A stretch of 14,648 bases of DNA, taken from contig JBGPBV010000164.1 of NCBI GenBank assembly GCA_041481445.1, positions 1 to 14,648 of the forward strand, given 5' to 3'. This stretch comes from AA29 sp041481445. GTDB lineage: Bacteria > Acidobacteriota > Vicinamibacteria > Fen-336. The notes below the pieces were generated by a model. It searched no databases. It was not told the DNA's origin and worked only from the letters and a program-made list of their open reading frames with translations. The stretch's first letter is position 1. Each line of letters opens with the position of its first letter. This document shows, in pieces, positions 6,799 to 14,474 of the stretch. Position numbers and translations under genes: made by a program.

Positions 6799-7779
6799 CT
6801 GAGAGTCGCCATCACGGGCGTGGCCGGCTTCGTGGGCTCGAACCTCGTCGAGCGGCTGATCGCGCGCGGGGACGAGGTCGCCGGCCTCGACGACCTCTCG
6901 CACGGCTCGCTCGAGAACCTGGAGGCGGTCACCGCGCACGCGCGGTTCCGCTTCCATCGCGGCAGCATCCTCGACCCGCGCGACCTGGCGGAGATCGCGC
7001 GCGGCGCGGACGCCCTCGTCCATCTCGCCGCCGGCAAGATCCCGCGCTACGGCGACGCCCTCGACACCCTCGTCACCAACGGCGAAGGCGGCCTCCAGGT
7101 CCTGCGCGCCTGCCGCGACCACGGCGTGCGGCGGATGGTGCTGGCCTCCACCTCCGACTGCTACGGCCGCAACCCGGACGTGCCGTTCTCGGAGGAGAGC
7201 GTCTCCGTCATCGGCGGGCCGCACGTGCGCCGCTGGAGCTACGCCGTCTCGAAGATGTTCGAGGAGCAGGCCCTCTTCGCCTTCCGCGAGCGGCACGAGC
7301 TGGAGGCGGTCATCCTCCGCCTCTTCGGCGGGTACGGGCCCCGGCAGAACATGACCTGGTGGGGGGGGCCGCAGTCCGTCTTCATCGGGGCCGCCCTCAA
7401 GGGCCAGGAGCTGGAGGTGCACGGCACCGGCGGGCAGACCCGCAGCTTCACCTACGTCTCCGACATGGTCGAGGGGTTCGTGCGCGCCCTCGACGTCCAG
7501 GACGCGGACGGGGAGATGCTCAACATCGGGGCCGACCGCGAGATCACCATCGAGGACCTGGCCCGGATGGTGTGGGGGATGGTGCGCGACGACGAGCCCC
7601 GCATCAAGAAGGTCCCCCTGGCCACGTTCGGCAAGTACGAGGACGTGGAGCGCCGGATCCCCGACAACTCCCGCGCCGCGCGCGTGCTGGGCTACCGGCC
7701 CTCGGTCATGCTCGAGGACGGGCTGCCGCGCACGATCGCCTGGCAGCGGGAGGCCATGGCCCGCGCCGGCCTGCTGTGA
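6799..7779 (+). CDS. NAD-dependent sugar epimerase/dehydratase (extended SDR), CTG start
   Basis: A 326-residue extended short-chain dehydrogenase/reductase related to UDP-glucose 4-epimerases, acting on nucleotide sugars in the cytoplasm. The N-terminal Rossmann strand and NAD-binding motif read 'RVAITGVAGFVGSNLVERL' (the TGxxGFVG form of Gly-x-x-Gly-x-x-Gly). 'LVHLAAGKIPR' follows, then the catalytic set Ser119 in 'STSDCYG' and Tyr148/Lys152 in 'YAVSK', then the substrate-domain signature 'GGQTRSFTYVSDMVEG'. The complete first strand needs translation from the CTG at 6799, which has GGGAGG 6 bases before it and an in-frame TAG at 6793-6795. The next start, GTG 6820, would remove the first strand and the first glycine of the motif. 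The stop overlaps the GT2 start (GTGA), so the two are translationally coupled. It likely supplies the sugar donor of the cassette; epimerase versus dehydratase is not settled. A run of eight G (7361-7368) lies within the frame. Confidence 0.93.
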   Translation: MRVAITGVAGFVGSNLVERLIARGDEVAGLDDLSHGSLENLEAVTAHARFRFHRGSILDPRDLAEIARGADALVHLAAGKIPRYGDALDTLVTNGEGGLQVLRACRDHGVRRMVLASTSDCYGRNPDVPFSEESVSVIGGPHVRRWSYAVSKMFEEQALFAFRERHELEAVILRLFGGYGPRQNMTWWGGPQSVFIGAALKGQELEVHGTGGQTRSFTYVSDMVEGFVRALDVQDADGEMLNIGADREITIEDLARMVWGMVRDDEPRIKKVPLATFGKYEDVERRIPDNSRAARVLGYRPSVMLEDGLPRTIAWQREAMARAGLL

Positions 7780-8519
7780 TCCACGCCGTCGTGCCCGCGT
7801 TCGACGAGGCGGGCAACATCCCGAGCCTGCTCGCCTCGATCGCGGAACGGCTGGAGCCGTTCGCGCAGGCGTACCGCATCGTCGTGGTCGACGATGGATC
7901 CACCGACGGCACGGCGGAGGCTTGTGCGCGCGCGGCCGCCGGCGGCCTGCCCGTGGAGGTCGTGCGCCACGACCGCAACCGCGGCCCGGGGGCGGCCTTC
8001 CGGACCGGCTTCCTGCGCGTGCTGGAGACCGCGGACGCTCTCGACGTGGTGGTGACGCTGGAAGGCGACCAGACCAGCGACGCCTCCGTGCTGCCGCGCC
8101 TGCTCCATCGCGTGTGGGAGGAGGGCGACCACATCGCGCTGGCCTCCTGCTATCTCTACGGCGGCGGGATCAAGGGCACGAGCCTCCACCGCGTCGGCCT
8201 GAGCCACCTGGCCAATGGGCTCATGAAGAAGGCCCTCGGTCTCTCCGGACTGGCCACCCTCAGCAGCTTCTACCGGGTCTACCAGGTCTCGGCCCTGAAG
8301 GCGATGCGCGCGCGCTGGGGGGAGGGCTTCATCACCACCCAGGGCTTCGAGTGCATGGTCGAGGTCCTCTATCGCGCGGCGCAGCTCGGCCTCCGCATCT
8401 CGGAGGTCCCGATGGTGCTCGACGGCGGCCGGCGCGTGGGGCGCAGCAAGATGAGAATCGTCCGGACGTCGATGGCGTACCTGCGCCTGGCCGCGCGCGC
8501 CCTCAGCGGGCGGCTCTAG
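7776..8519 (+). CDS. Glycosyltransferase family 2, dolichol/polyprenyl-phosphate sugar synthase type
   Basis: A 247-residue GT-A enzyme expected to transfer a sugar from a nucleotide donor to polyprenyl phosphate on the cytoplasmic membrane face. The N-terminus 'IHAVVPAFDEAGNIPSLL' and 'VVVDDGSTDGT' (Asp39, Asp40) bind the nucleotide. 'TLEGDQTSD' (Glu96 to Asp98) supplies the metal-binding acidic pair. 'NRGPGAAFRTGF' and the late 'RRVGRSKM' are typical of DPM1-like proteins. No C-terminal membrane helices are present, as in the short DPM1 class. The GTG start overlaps the epimerase stop by three bases. The lipid-linked sugar it makes is the natural donor for the GT-C-like protein upstream, so the two probably act in sequence. 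Its TAG stop shares a CTAG with the stop of the convergent gene. Confidence 0.93.
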   Translation: MIHAVVPAFDEAGNIPSLLASIAERLEPFAQAYRIVVVDDGSTDGTAEACARAAAGGLPVEVVRHDRNRGPGAAFRTGFLRVLETADALDVVVTLEGDQTSDASVLPRLLHRVWEEGDHIALASCYLYGGGIKGTSLHRVGLSHLANGLMKKALGLSGLATLSSFYRVYQVSALKAMRARWGEGFITTQGFECMVEVLYRAAQLGLRISEVPMVLDGGRRVGRSKMRIVRTSMAYLRLAARALSGRL

Positions 8520-10240
8520 CGCATCGCGTCGAGCGCGTCCAGGCTCCAGACCTGCCAGACGGACGACCGTTTGGCGCCACGGTCGAGCAGGCCCTGATGG
8601 CCGCACGTGGCCAGGGTCGCGCCGTCCCCGGAAAGGACCAGCTCCAGGATCGCGGGAGCGCCCGGCACCTCGAGAACGGTCGTGGTCTCGCCCGTCTGGA
8701 AACCGAGCGCGCGCACCACGCCGTCGAGTCCCGCGAAGAGGACGCGCCCCCGCCCGGCATCGATCGCGAAGTCGTAGGTGTGGCGCATCCATCCCGTCTT
8801 TCCCTGGACGAGGGCGGTGCCGCCGGAGAAGAGCGGGGGAGGAAGGGCGGAGCGGGCCTCCCGCAGCGCGTCCCAGGAATACACGCGCACGCCTTCCTGT
8901 ACCGCCAGCACGACCAGGCGGCCGTCGGGCGTGAAGTCCACCTTGCGGGGGACCTCCTGGGGATGGAAGCCGGATTCGACCTCCTCGCCCGCGGCGTGCG
9001 CGGCCATCCAGGCCCCGAGGTCGTGGCGCCGCGTGGAGGGAACGGACACCACGCGGCCGGCCTGGAGGTCGACGACGGCCACTCCGGCCGGCCCGCTGCC
9101 CGCGGAGACGTCGGCGACGAGCCATCGGCCGTCCGGATGGGTGCCGGCGCTGGACCCCAGCCCCAGGGAGATTCGCCGCGCGTCGCCCGCGCCGCGCACG
9201 GGCACGAGGTGCAACTCGCCTTCCGAGCGGAGGATCAGGGTCCGCTCGTCGGGGGTGAACGAGACGTGGGTGGTCGCCCGCGACAGCGGCACCGTGGTCA
9301 TCCGCCGCCGCTCCTCCAGGTCGAAGAGGGCGGTGCTCCACTCTCCCGACGCGTGTCCGACGGCCAGGAAGCGGCCGCTGCCGCTCGTCTGGAGCCGATG
9401 GACCCGCGACGACACCGCGAGACCCGTCTCCGACGGCGCGCGCCACGGCGGCTGCCACCACTGGAGCGGCTCGTCCTCCGGCCGGCCGAAGACCGCCCAG
9501 GCCAGGAGGAACCCCCCGCGCGGGTGCGCGCAGAAGACGGGCGATGGCGGGAGCCCCACGCGCGGCGATGCCGGCTTCTGCACGACGAGGAGCGTCCCTT
9601 CGGCCTGCAGGCGGCGGGTGGCGGCGGCGACCTCGGCCCGCGCGCGCCGCTTGGCCGCCTTCTCGTCCGAGAGGTCGGGAACGTGGACGAACTGCTTCCA
9701 GCCCTCGATTCCGCGGACCTCGCCCGCCCGCAGGTATTCGTAGCTCGTCTCCGCGTTGACGATCCCGAGCTGCTTCGCCAGCCGCGCGAGCTGCCAGGTG
9801 GCGCGGAAGGGACTCCCGTCGCTCCCGTCCCGGTCCAGCGTGCGCTCGATCTCCGCGGGGTCGCACCCGCCGCCCGCGAGCGTGGCCAGCGCCTCCGCAC
9901 GTCCCGCGGTTTCCTGCCATCGCGTGGCCGGCGCCGTCTCGAAGTAATCGGGGTGGGAGTCGTACTCGTCGATCGGCCCGCCCGCGTCGTAGAGGACGTA
10001 GGCGAAGACGTCGTCGTCGTGGACGACCAGGTGGATCAGGGGCGCGTGGATCCGCTCGGCGATGGCGGCCGAGACGGCCGGGTCCTGCCCGTGGTCGGAC
10101 GGGTAGACGCCGATCCATCCGCCCGAGGGCGGACCCATCAGGAAGCGTGTCCGGCCTGCCGCCGCGATCTCCTCGAGGGCCTGCCGGACCGGGACCACGT
10201 CCTCGGAGCGCACGTGCACCGAACCGTAGAATGCGCCCAT
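8516..10240 (-). CDS. Conserved protein: acidic N-terminal domain plus beta-propeller (WD40-like)
   Basis: A 574-residue protein without signal peptide or membrane segments. Residues 1-115 form an alpha/beta domain ('FYGSVHVRSEDVVPVRQAL', 'FLMGPPSGGWIGVYPSD', 'HLVVHDDDVFAYVLYD', 'YDSHPDYFE') that I recall from uncharacterised bacterial proteins, without a known function. A charged helical stretch ('SDEKAAKRRARAEVAAATRRLQ') lies near 190-215. From about 225 to the end there are repeated strands with WD40-like features: 'SGSGRFLAVGHASGEWSTAL', 'SFTPDERTLILRSEGELHLV', 'DFTPDGRLVVLAVQEGVRVY', 'LSGDGATLATCGHQG', and a final 'VWSLDAL'. A protein- or ligand-sensing role is only a guess. The ATG at 10240 has no Shine-Dalgarno, and a TATAGT lies 12 bases upstream, so a nearly leaderless mRNA is possible. 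It converges with the GT2 gene and is divergent from the DUF5916 gene. Confidence 0.85.
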   Translation of the reverse strand: MGAFYGSVHVRSEDVVPVRQALEEIAAAGRTRFLMGPPSGGWIGVYPSDHGQDPAVSAAIAERIHAPLIHLVVHDDDVFAYVLYDAGGPIDEYDSHPDYFETAPATRWQETAGRAEALATLAGGGCDPAEIERTLDRDGSDGSPFRATWQLARLAKQLGIVNAETSYEYLRAGEVRGIEGWKQFVHVPDLSDEKAAKRRARAEVAAATRRLQAEGTLLVVQKPASPRVGLPPSPVFCAHPRGGFLLAWAVFGRPEDEPLQWWQPPWRAPSETGLAVSSRVHRLQTSGSGRFLAVGHASGEWSTALFDLEERRRMTTVPLSRATTHVSFTPDERTLILRSEGELHLVPVRGAGDARRISLGLGSSAGTHPDGRWLVADVSAGSGPAGVAVVDLQAGRVVSVPSTRRHDLGAWMAAHAAGEEVESGFHPQEVPRKVDFTPDGRLVVLAVQEGVRVYSWDALREARSALPPPLFSGGTALVQGKTGWMRHTYDFAIDAGRGRVLFAGLDGVVRALGFQTGETTTVLEVPGAPAILELVLSGDGATLATCGHQGLLDRGAKRSSVWQVWSLDALDAMR

Positions 10241-10350
10241 CGGCCGCCGCGGACTATAGCAAACGCGACGGGCAATTCTCCCAAACCAAACCCGGCACAC
10301 GGGCGTCTCATGCTTGAAGCACACATGGTCCGAGCGGTGGCAGAGCCCGC
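10241..10350. other. Divergent intergenic region
   Basis: A 110-bp gap between the beta-propeller gene (minus) and the DUF5916 gene (plus), noticeably less GC-rich than the genes. The minus strand reads TATAGT at 10258-10253, a -10-like hexamer, but no -35 at proper distance is clear. No promoter for the plus-strand gene can be named with confidence, and no coding frame is seen. Confidence 0.5.
10253..10258 (-). promoter_or_regulatory. Possible -10 element (TATAGT) for a near-leaderless mRNA
   Basis: TATAGT on the minus strand lies 12 bases upstream of the ATG at 10240, which would put transcription initiation about 5 bases before the start codon. The start codon lacks a Shine-Dalgarno, which fits leaderless translation. 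No convincing -35 is seen. Confidence 0.3.
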
Positions 10351-12996
10351 ATGAACGGCGCCCTCGCCGTGCTCCTTCTCCTCCGGGCGGGCGCCCAGAA
10401 CGTCCAACCGATTGAATCAGCCGCGCCCGAGGTGCACGCGGTCCGGGCGGCGATGCCGATCGTCCTCGACGGCGTGCTCACCGAAGAGGTCTGGACGGCC
10501 GCCCCCGCCCTGACCACCTTCCGCCAGCGCGATCCCGCGGAGGGCGCCGCCCCCTCCGAGAAGACGGAGATCCGACTGGCCTACGACGACGAGGCCCTCT
10601 ACGTCGGGGCGCGGCTCTTCGATTCGCAGCCGCAGTCGATCGTGGCCCGCCTGGGCCGCCGCGACGCTGACCTGGGGGCGGACGAGCTGACCTTCTACGT
10701 CGATCCGTACCACGACGGCCGCAGCGGCTACTTCTTCTCCGTCAACGCCGGGGGCACCCTGCGCGACGGCGTCCTGTACAACGACGACTGGAACGACGAC
10801 TCCTGGGACGGCATCTGGGAGGGCCGCGCGCGCGTGGACGGCCAGGGCTGGACGGTCGAGATGAGGATCCCGTACTCGCAGCTCCGGTTCCGCCGCGAGG
10901 GCTCCAACCAGTGGGGCGTGAACTTCCGGCGTTACGTGGCGCGCTGCAAGGAGGAGGAGTACGTCGTCTACACGCCCAAGAAGGCCAGCGGCTTCGTCTC
11001 GCGCTTCCCGCGCCTGAGCGGGCTCGAGGGGATCACGCCGCCGCGGCGGATCGCGGTGACGCCGTACACCATCGCCAAGGCCGAGTTCACCCGGCACGAG
11101 GCCGCCGATCCCTTCAACGACGGGTCGGTGGACAGCGCCGCCCTGGGCGCGGACTACAAGATCGGCCTCGGCAGCAACCTCACCATCGACGGCACCATCA
11201 ACCCCGACTTCGGCCAGGTCGAGGTGGATCCAGCGGTGGTCAACCTCAGCGACGTCGAGACGTTCTTCCCGGAGAAGCGGCCGTTCTTCGTCGAGGGCGC
11301 CAACAACTTCCGGTTCGGACAGGGGGGCGCGACCAACTGGTGGGGCTTCAACTGGCCGGGGCCGCAGCTCTTCTACAGCCGCCGCATCGGGCGGGCGCCG
11401 GAAGGGACGCTGCCCGACGACGCCGACTTCACCGACTCGCCGGTGGGCACGCGCATCATCACGGCCTCCAAGCTCACCGGCCGCGTCGGCCACGGCTGGA
11501 GCCTGGGGGTGCTGCACGCCATGACCGCTCCCGAGACGGCGGACCTGCAGCAGGGCACGATTCGCTCCCGGGCCCAGGTCGAGGCCACCGCGCAGTATTT
11601 CGTGGCGCGGGCGCTGCGCGAGTCGCCGGACAACCGCCGCGGCCTGGGGATGATCGCCACCGGCGTGGTGCGCTCGCTCGGCGGCAGCCGGCTGCGTGAC
11701 CAGATGGACTCGAGCGCGTTCGCGCTGGGCCTCGACGGCTGGGCCTTCCTCGACGCGAGCAAGACCTGGGTGGTGACGGGATGGGCGGCCGCCACCGACG
11801 TGAACGGCACCGCCGCCCGCATCACCGACCTCCAGGAGAGCGCCCAGCACTACTTCCAGCGGCCGGACGTCACGCACGTCCACCTGGATCCGACGCGCAC
11901 GTCACTCCGCGGCTTCGCCGGGCGGGCCACCGTGAACAAGGAGAAGGGGAACGTCCTCTTCAACGCCGCCGTCGGCCTCGTCGATCCCGGGTTCGACGTC
12001 AACAACGTCGGCTTCCAGTGGCGCACCGACGTCGTCAACGGCCACGCCTGGACGGGCTACCGCTGGACGAAGCCGGGGCGCTTCACGCGCGAGGCCGACG
12101 TCGGCCTGGCCTACTTCCAGAGCTGGGACTTCGGCGGGAACGTCACCTGGCAGGGCCTCTTCGCCCACGGCTCCGCCCGCTTCAAGAACGAGATGCGCCT
12201 CTTCTCCTTCGTGGCCTACAACCCGGAGACGCTCAGCGCCACGCGCACGCGCGGCGGTCCCCTGACCCTCAACCCGCGCGGGGCGGAGTGGGACGCGAGC
12301 CTCCGCTCGGACGACCGCAAGAAGGTCTCCGCCCGCCTCGGCACGCACGGCTCGGAGTACGCGCTCTCGTCCGAGCACGGCCGGTGGCTCTACGGCGGCC
12401 TCACCCTGCGGCCCCGCTCCAACATCCTGGTCAGCTTCGAGCCGGAGGTGAGCTGGGTCCACACCGGCGCCCAGTATCTCGACACCTTCGAGGACCCGCT
12501 GGCCACCGACACCTACGGCCATCGCTACGTGTTCGCGCCGCTCGACCAGACGACGTTCTCCGGCGGCCTGCGCCTGAACTGGACCTTCACGCCGCGCCTG
12601 AGCCTGGAGCTGTACGCGCAGCCGCTGCTCTCCTCCGCCGACTACGCGCCTCCGGCCGAGCTGGCCCGCCCGCGCAGCTTCGCGTTCCGGACCTACGGCA
12701 CCGGCGCCTCCACCTACGAACCCGCCACCGGGGACGTGGATCCGGACGGCCCCGGGCCGGCCCCCTCGTTCAACATCGGGACCCCGGACTTCAACCTGAA
12801 GTCGCTGCGCGGGAACGTCGTCCTGCGCTGGGAGTTCCGGCCGGGCTCGACCGCCTACGCGGTCTGGACCCAGAGCCGGTCCGACGAGGAGGACGGGGTC
12901 GGGGAGTTCGCGTTCCACCGCTCGGTGTCACGCCTGTTCTCGACGAAGGCGGACAACATCTTCCTGGTGAAGGTGACCTACACCTGGACCCGCTGA
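10351..12996 (+). CDS. DUF5916 outer-membrane protein with CBM9-like N-terminal domain
   Basis: An 881-residue secreted protein. Residues 1-15 are a short signal peptide ('MNGALAVLLLLRAGAQ'). Residues about 35-200 match the carbohydrate-binding family 9-like fold ('IVLDGVLTEEVWTAAP', 'IRLAYDDEALYVGARLFD', 'WTVEMRIPYSQLRF'). Residues about 285-317 hold the DUF5916 hallmark 'NPDFGQVEVDPAVVNL' followed by 'ETFFPEKRPFFVEG'. The rest (about 350-881) alternates polar and aromatic residues as in an outer-membrane beta-barrel and ends in 'LVKVTYTWTR', a near-typical barrel C-terminus. The family is common in Acidobacteriota, Gemmatimonadota and Bacteroidota; its substrate is not established, though glycan or peptide binding/uptake at the cell surface is often presumed. 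The start is the ATG just before the signal peptide. It appears monocistronic and converges, with a 10-base gap, on the PIG-L gene. Confidence 0.93.
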   Translation: MNGALAVLLLLRAGAQNVQPIESAAPEVHAVRAAMPIVLDGVLTEEVWTAAPALTTFRQRDPAEGAAPSEKTEIRLAYDDEALYVGARLFDSQPQSIVARLGRRDADLGADELTFYVDPYHDGRSGYFFSVNAGGTLRDGVLYNDDWNDDSWDGIWEGRARVDGQGWTVEMRIPYSQLRFRREGSNQWGVNFRRYVARCKEEEYVVYTPKKASGFVSRFPRLSGLEGITPPRRIAVTPYTIAKAEFTRHEAADPFNDGSVDSAALGADYKIGLGSNLTIDGTINPDFGQVEVDPAVVNLSDVETFFPEKRPFFVEGANNFRFGQGGATNWWGFNWPGPQLFYSRRIGRAPEGTLPDDADFTDSPVGTRIITASKLTGRVGHGWSLGVLHAMTAPETADLQQGTIRSRAQVEATAQYFVARALRESPDNRRGLGMIATGVVRSLGGSRLRDQMDSSAFALGLDGWAFLDASKTWVVTGWAAATDVNGTAARITDLQESAQHYFQRPDVTHVHLDPTRTSLRGFAGRATVNKEKGNVLFNAAVGLVDPGFDVNNVGFQWRTDVVNGHAWTGYRWTKPGRFTREADVGLAYFQSWDFGGNVTWQGLFAHGSARFKNEMRLFSFVAYNPETLSATRTRGGPLTLNPRGAEWDASLRSDDRKKVSARLGTHGSEYALSSEHGRWLYGGLTLRPRSNILVSFEPEVSWVHTGAQYLDTFEDPLATDTYGHRYVFAPLDQTTFSGGLRLNWTFTPRLSLELYAQPLLSSADYAPPAELARPRSFAFRTYGTGASTYEPATGDVDPDGPGPAPSFNIGTPDFNLKSLRGNVVLRWEFRPGSTAYAVWTQSRSDEEDGVGEFAFHRSVSRLFSTKADNIFLVKVTYTWTR

Positions 12997-13006
12997 GGGG
13001 CGGCGT

Positions 13007-13834
13007 CTACTTCTTCGTGAGAGCGAAGACGTCGTCCGCCGCCGCCTCTCCGAACCACGGCCGGAGGTACACCCGGCCACCCAGCACCTGGTCCAGGAAC
13101 CCGGCGAGGGGATCGACCTGGTCGGCGCGGAACTGGCTCTTGTGGCAGGCCAGGGCCGCGCGCGTGGCCGCGAGGTCGGCAGGCGCGTAGGGCACGCGCA
13201 CGGTCAGGAACCGCGGATCCGAGGGCGACCACGGCGCCTCGCCGGCGGGAAGCGTCGTGGGGAGCCGGTCCTTGGGGAAGCCGGGGTAGAGAAGGGCCGC
13301 GGGCGCTCCCTCCGTGCCTCGCTGCACGAGCTGCGTGACGACGACGCCCACCAGGCGATGGTCGGGGTGGCCGTATCCTCCCTCGGGACCGAACGTGATC
13401 ACCACGTCCGGACGGAGCTGCGCGAACAGCTCGGCCAGCCTGGCCTCCACCTCGGCCAGCGGGCCCCACGGCGGCCGGGCGATGCGTCCGAGCTCGCCGT
13501 CCTTGAAACCCAGCAGGAGCGGTTCCGGGATGCCGAGCGCGCGGCAGGCGCAGCGCGCCTCGTCGGCGCGGACGCGGGCCAGCTCGGGGCCGGCGGCGAT
13601 CCCGGCGTGGGGCGTGACGCCCTTCTCGCCGTCGGTCACGATCGCGAGCTGGACGCGCGTGCCGCGGCGGGCGTAGGCCGCGAGCAGGGGGCCGACGAGC
13701 TCCTCGTCGTCCGGATGAGCGAAGACGGCCAGGATGGTCGGCGGCTTGTCCACCGCCGGCGAGGCCGGCGAGGCGGCCGCCGCCCCCGCCGGGGCCTGCG
13801 CGAGCGCGACGGCCAGCACGAAGACGAGAGGCAC
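13007..13834 (-). CDS. Secreted PIG-L/LmbE-family deacetylase
   Basis: Zinc-dependent N-deacetylase-like protein of 275 residues, acting outside the cytoplasm, probably on an N-acetylated sugar or glycan. The metal-binding motifs are 'AHPDDEE' (His40, Asp42, Asp43) and 'YGHPDHRLV' (His156, His159). 'VTDGEKG' and 'ELARVRADEARCACRALGI' are also family-typical. The N-terminus 'MPLVFVLAVALAQAPAGA' is a signal peptide without a lipobox Cys. The GTG at 13834 is chosen because AGGAGG precedes it by 4 bases. An in-frame ATG at 13891 (overlapping the upstream stop, with GGGGAG 7 bases before it) would add 19 Arg-rich residues and give a longer signal peptide; it is a serious alternative. The gene follows a frameshifted small gene and a membrane protein in one apparent operon. 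Confidence 0.93.
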   Translation of the reverse strand: MPLVFVLAVALAQAPAGAAAASPASPAVDKPPTILAVFAHPDDEELVGPLLAAYARRGTRVQLAIVTDGEKGVTPHAGIAAGPELARVRADEARCACRALGIPEPLLLGFKDGELGRIARPPWGPLAEVEARLAELFAQLRPDVVITFGPEGGYGHPDHRLVGVVVTQLVQRGTEGAPAALLYPGFPKDRLPTTLPAGEAPWSPSDPRFLTVRVPYAPADLAATRAALACHKSQFRADQVDPLAGFLDQVLGGRVYLRPWFGEAAADDVFALTKK

Positions 13835-13883
13835 GAGTCCTCCTGGATTCTCCGGCCGCGCGGGCCGGGCGCGGTAACGCGCC

Positions 13884-14034
13884 TCACTCATCGAGGCTCT
13901 CCCCGAAGGCGATCCAGTCCGTGACCCGGATCGTGAACGTGTCCGACGGGCTCGAAGACCACGTCGCCTCTCCAGCACCCGCTCTCGTCGTACTCGAGCG
14001 GGCCGAAGAGGGGATCGTCGAGAGTGCCGGCCAT
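13884..14034 (-). pseudogene. Frameshifted small gene (about 49 residues), family unknown
   Basis: The ATG at 14034 overlaps the stop of the upstream membrane protein by one base. The first 29 codons ('MAGTLDDPLFGPLEYDESGC' then 'WRGDVVFEP') have high third-position GC. After about position 13947 the same frame turns AT-rich at third positions. The +1 frame instead becomes nearly all G/C and reads 'SDTFTIRVTDWIAFGESLDE', ending with TGA at 13884-13886. Joining the two by skipping one base near the GAG-CCC-G at 13953-13947 gives a coherent 49-residue protein. Its start resembles small bacterial proteins beginning 'DPVFGEL.YDE..WWEG.V.F', which are usually over 100 residues, so it may also be truncated. 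The options are a decayed gene, a sequencing indel, or +1 frameshifting. Unshifted, the frame ends at 13888. Confidence 0.6.
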
Positions 14035-14471
14035 CAGCAGAGGAAGCGGCCGTGCGGGAAGCCCTGGGTGAAGAGGAACGGCGCATCCGCCAGATACGAG
14101 ACGAGCACGCCCAGGACCCGCCACCCGCGGCCGTGCGCGCTTCCGCCCGTGAGAAACGCGGACGCTCCGCCCGCCCCGGGGATCAGGGCCTGGATGACAC
14201 CCCACTCCAGCCAGCGCACCAGCACGAGTCCGGTGAAGTAGAACAGGGGCAAGTGCTCGAGCCCCGCCGCCACCAGGACCAGGGGCGCGATGGTGAGGCC
14301 GGTGATCCAGCCGAGGACGAGGCGTCCGAGTCCGAGTCCCACCGCGCGCGGAAGCGGCCTCCCCTGGCCGCGGCCGAGCCAGGTCACACCCAGGTAGCAG
14401 ACCGCAAGGTACCCGCCAAGTTTCAGGGCGAGGTAGGTGACGAGGCCCGACGTTCCTTCGAGCAGCTCCAT
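14034..14471 (-). CDS. Small polytopic membrane protein, function unknown
   Basis: A 145-residue hydrophobic protein with about four membrane segments, near residues 9-31 ('GLVTYLALKLGGYLAVCYLG'), 43-68 ('LGLGRLVLGWITGLTIAPLV'), 73-95 and 115-135. Conserved-looking polar or aromatic residues sit at the membrane faces ('VLVRWLEWGVIQALI', 'YLADAPFLF'). I do not recognise the family. It begins with an ATG 3 bases after the stop of the methyltransferase-like gene, with AGGGG nearby upstream, and its TGA overlaps the next ATG, so it is part of a tightly packed operon. Ending in Cys is noted, but there is no recognisable sorting motif. Confidence 0.75.
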   Translation of the reverse strand: MELLEGTSGLVTYLALKLGGYLAVCYLGVTWLGRGQGRPLPRAVGLGLGRLVLGWITGLTIAPLVLVAAGLEHLPLFYFTGLVLVRWLEWGVIQALIPGAGGASAFLTGGSAHGRGWRVLGVLVSYLADAPFLFTQGFPHGRFLC

Positions 14472-14474
14472 GTT

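Noticed and set aside
7692..10118. Long minus-strand frame overlapping the GT2 and beta-propeller genes
   Set aside because: Arg/Pro/Ala-rich shadow frame; both genes it overlaps have recognisable domains in other frames.
7922..10354. Long plus-strand frame opposite the beta-propeller gene
   Set aside because: No domain or signal and composition typical of antisense frames in GC-rich DNA.
12997..13006. Terminator between the convergent DUF5916 and PIG-L genes
   Set aside because: Only 10 bases, with no hairpin plus T-tract.
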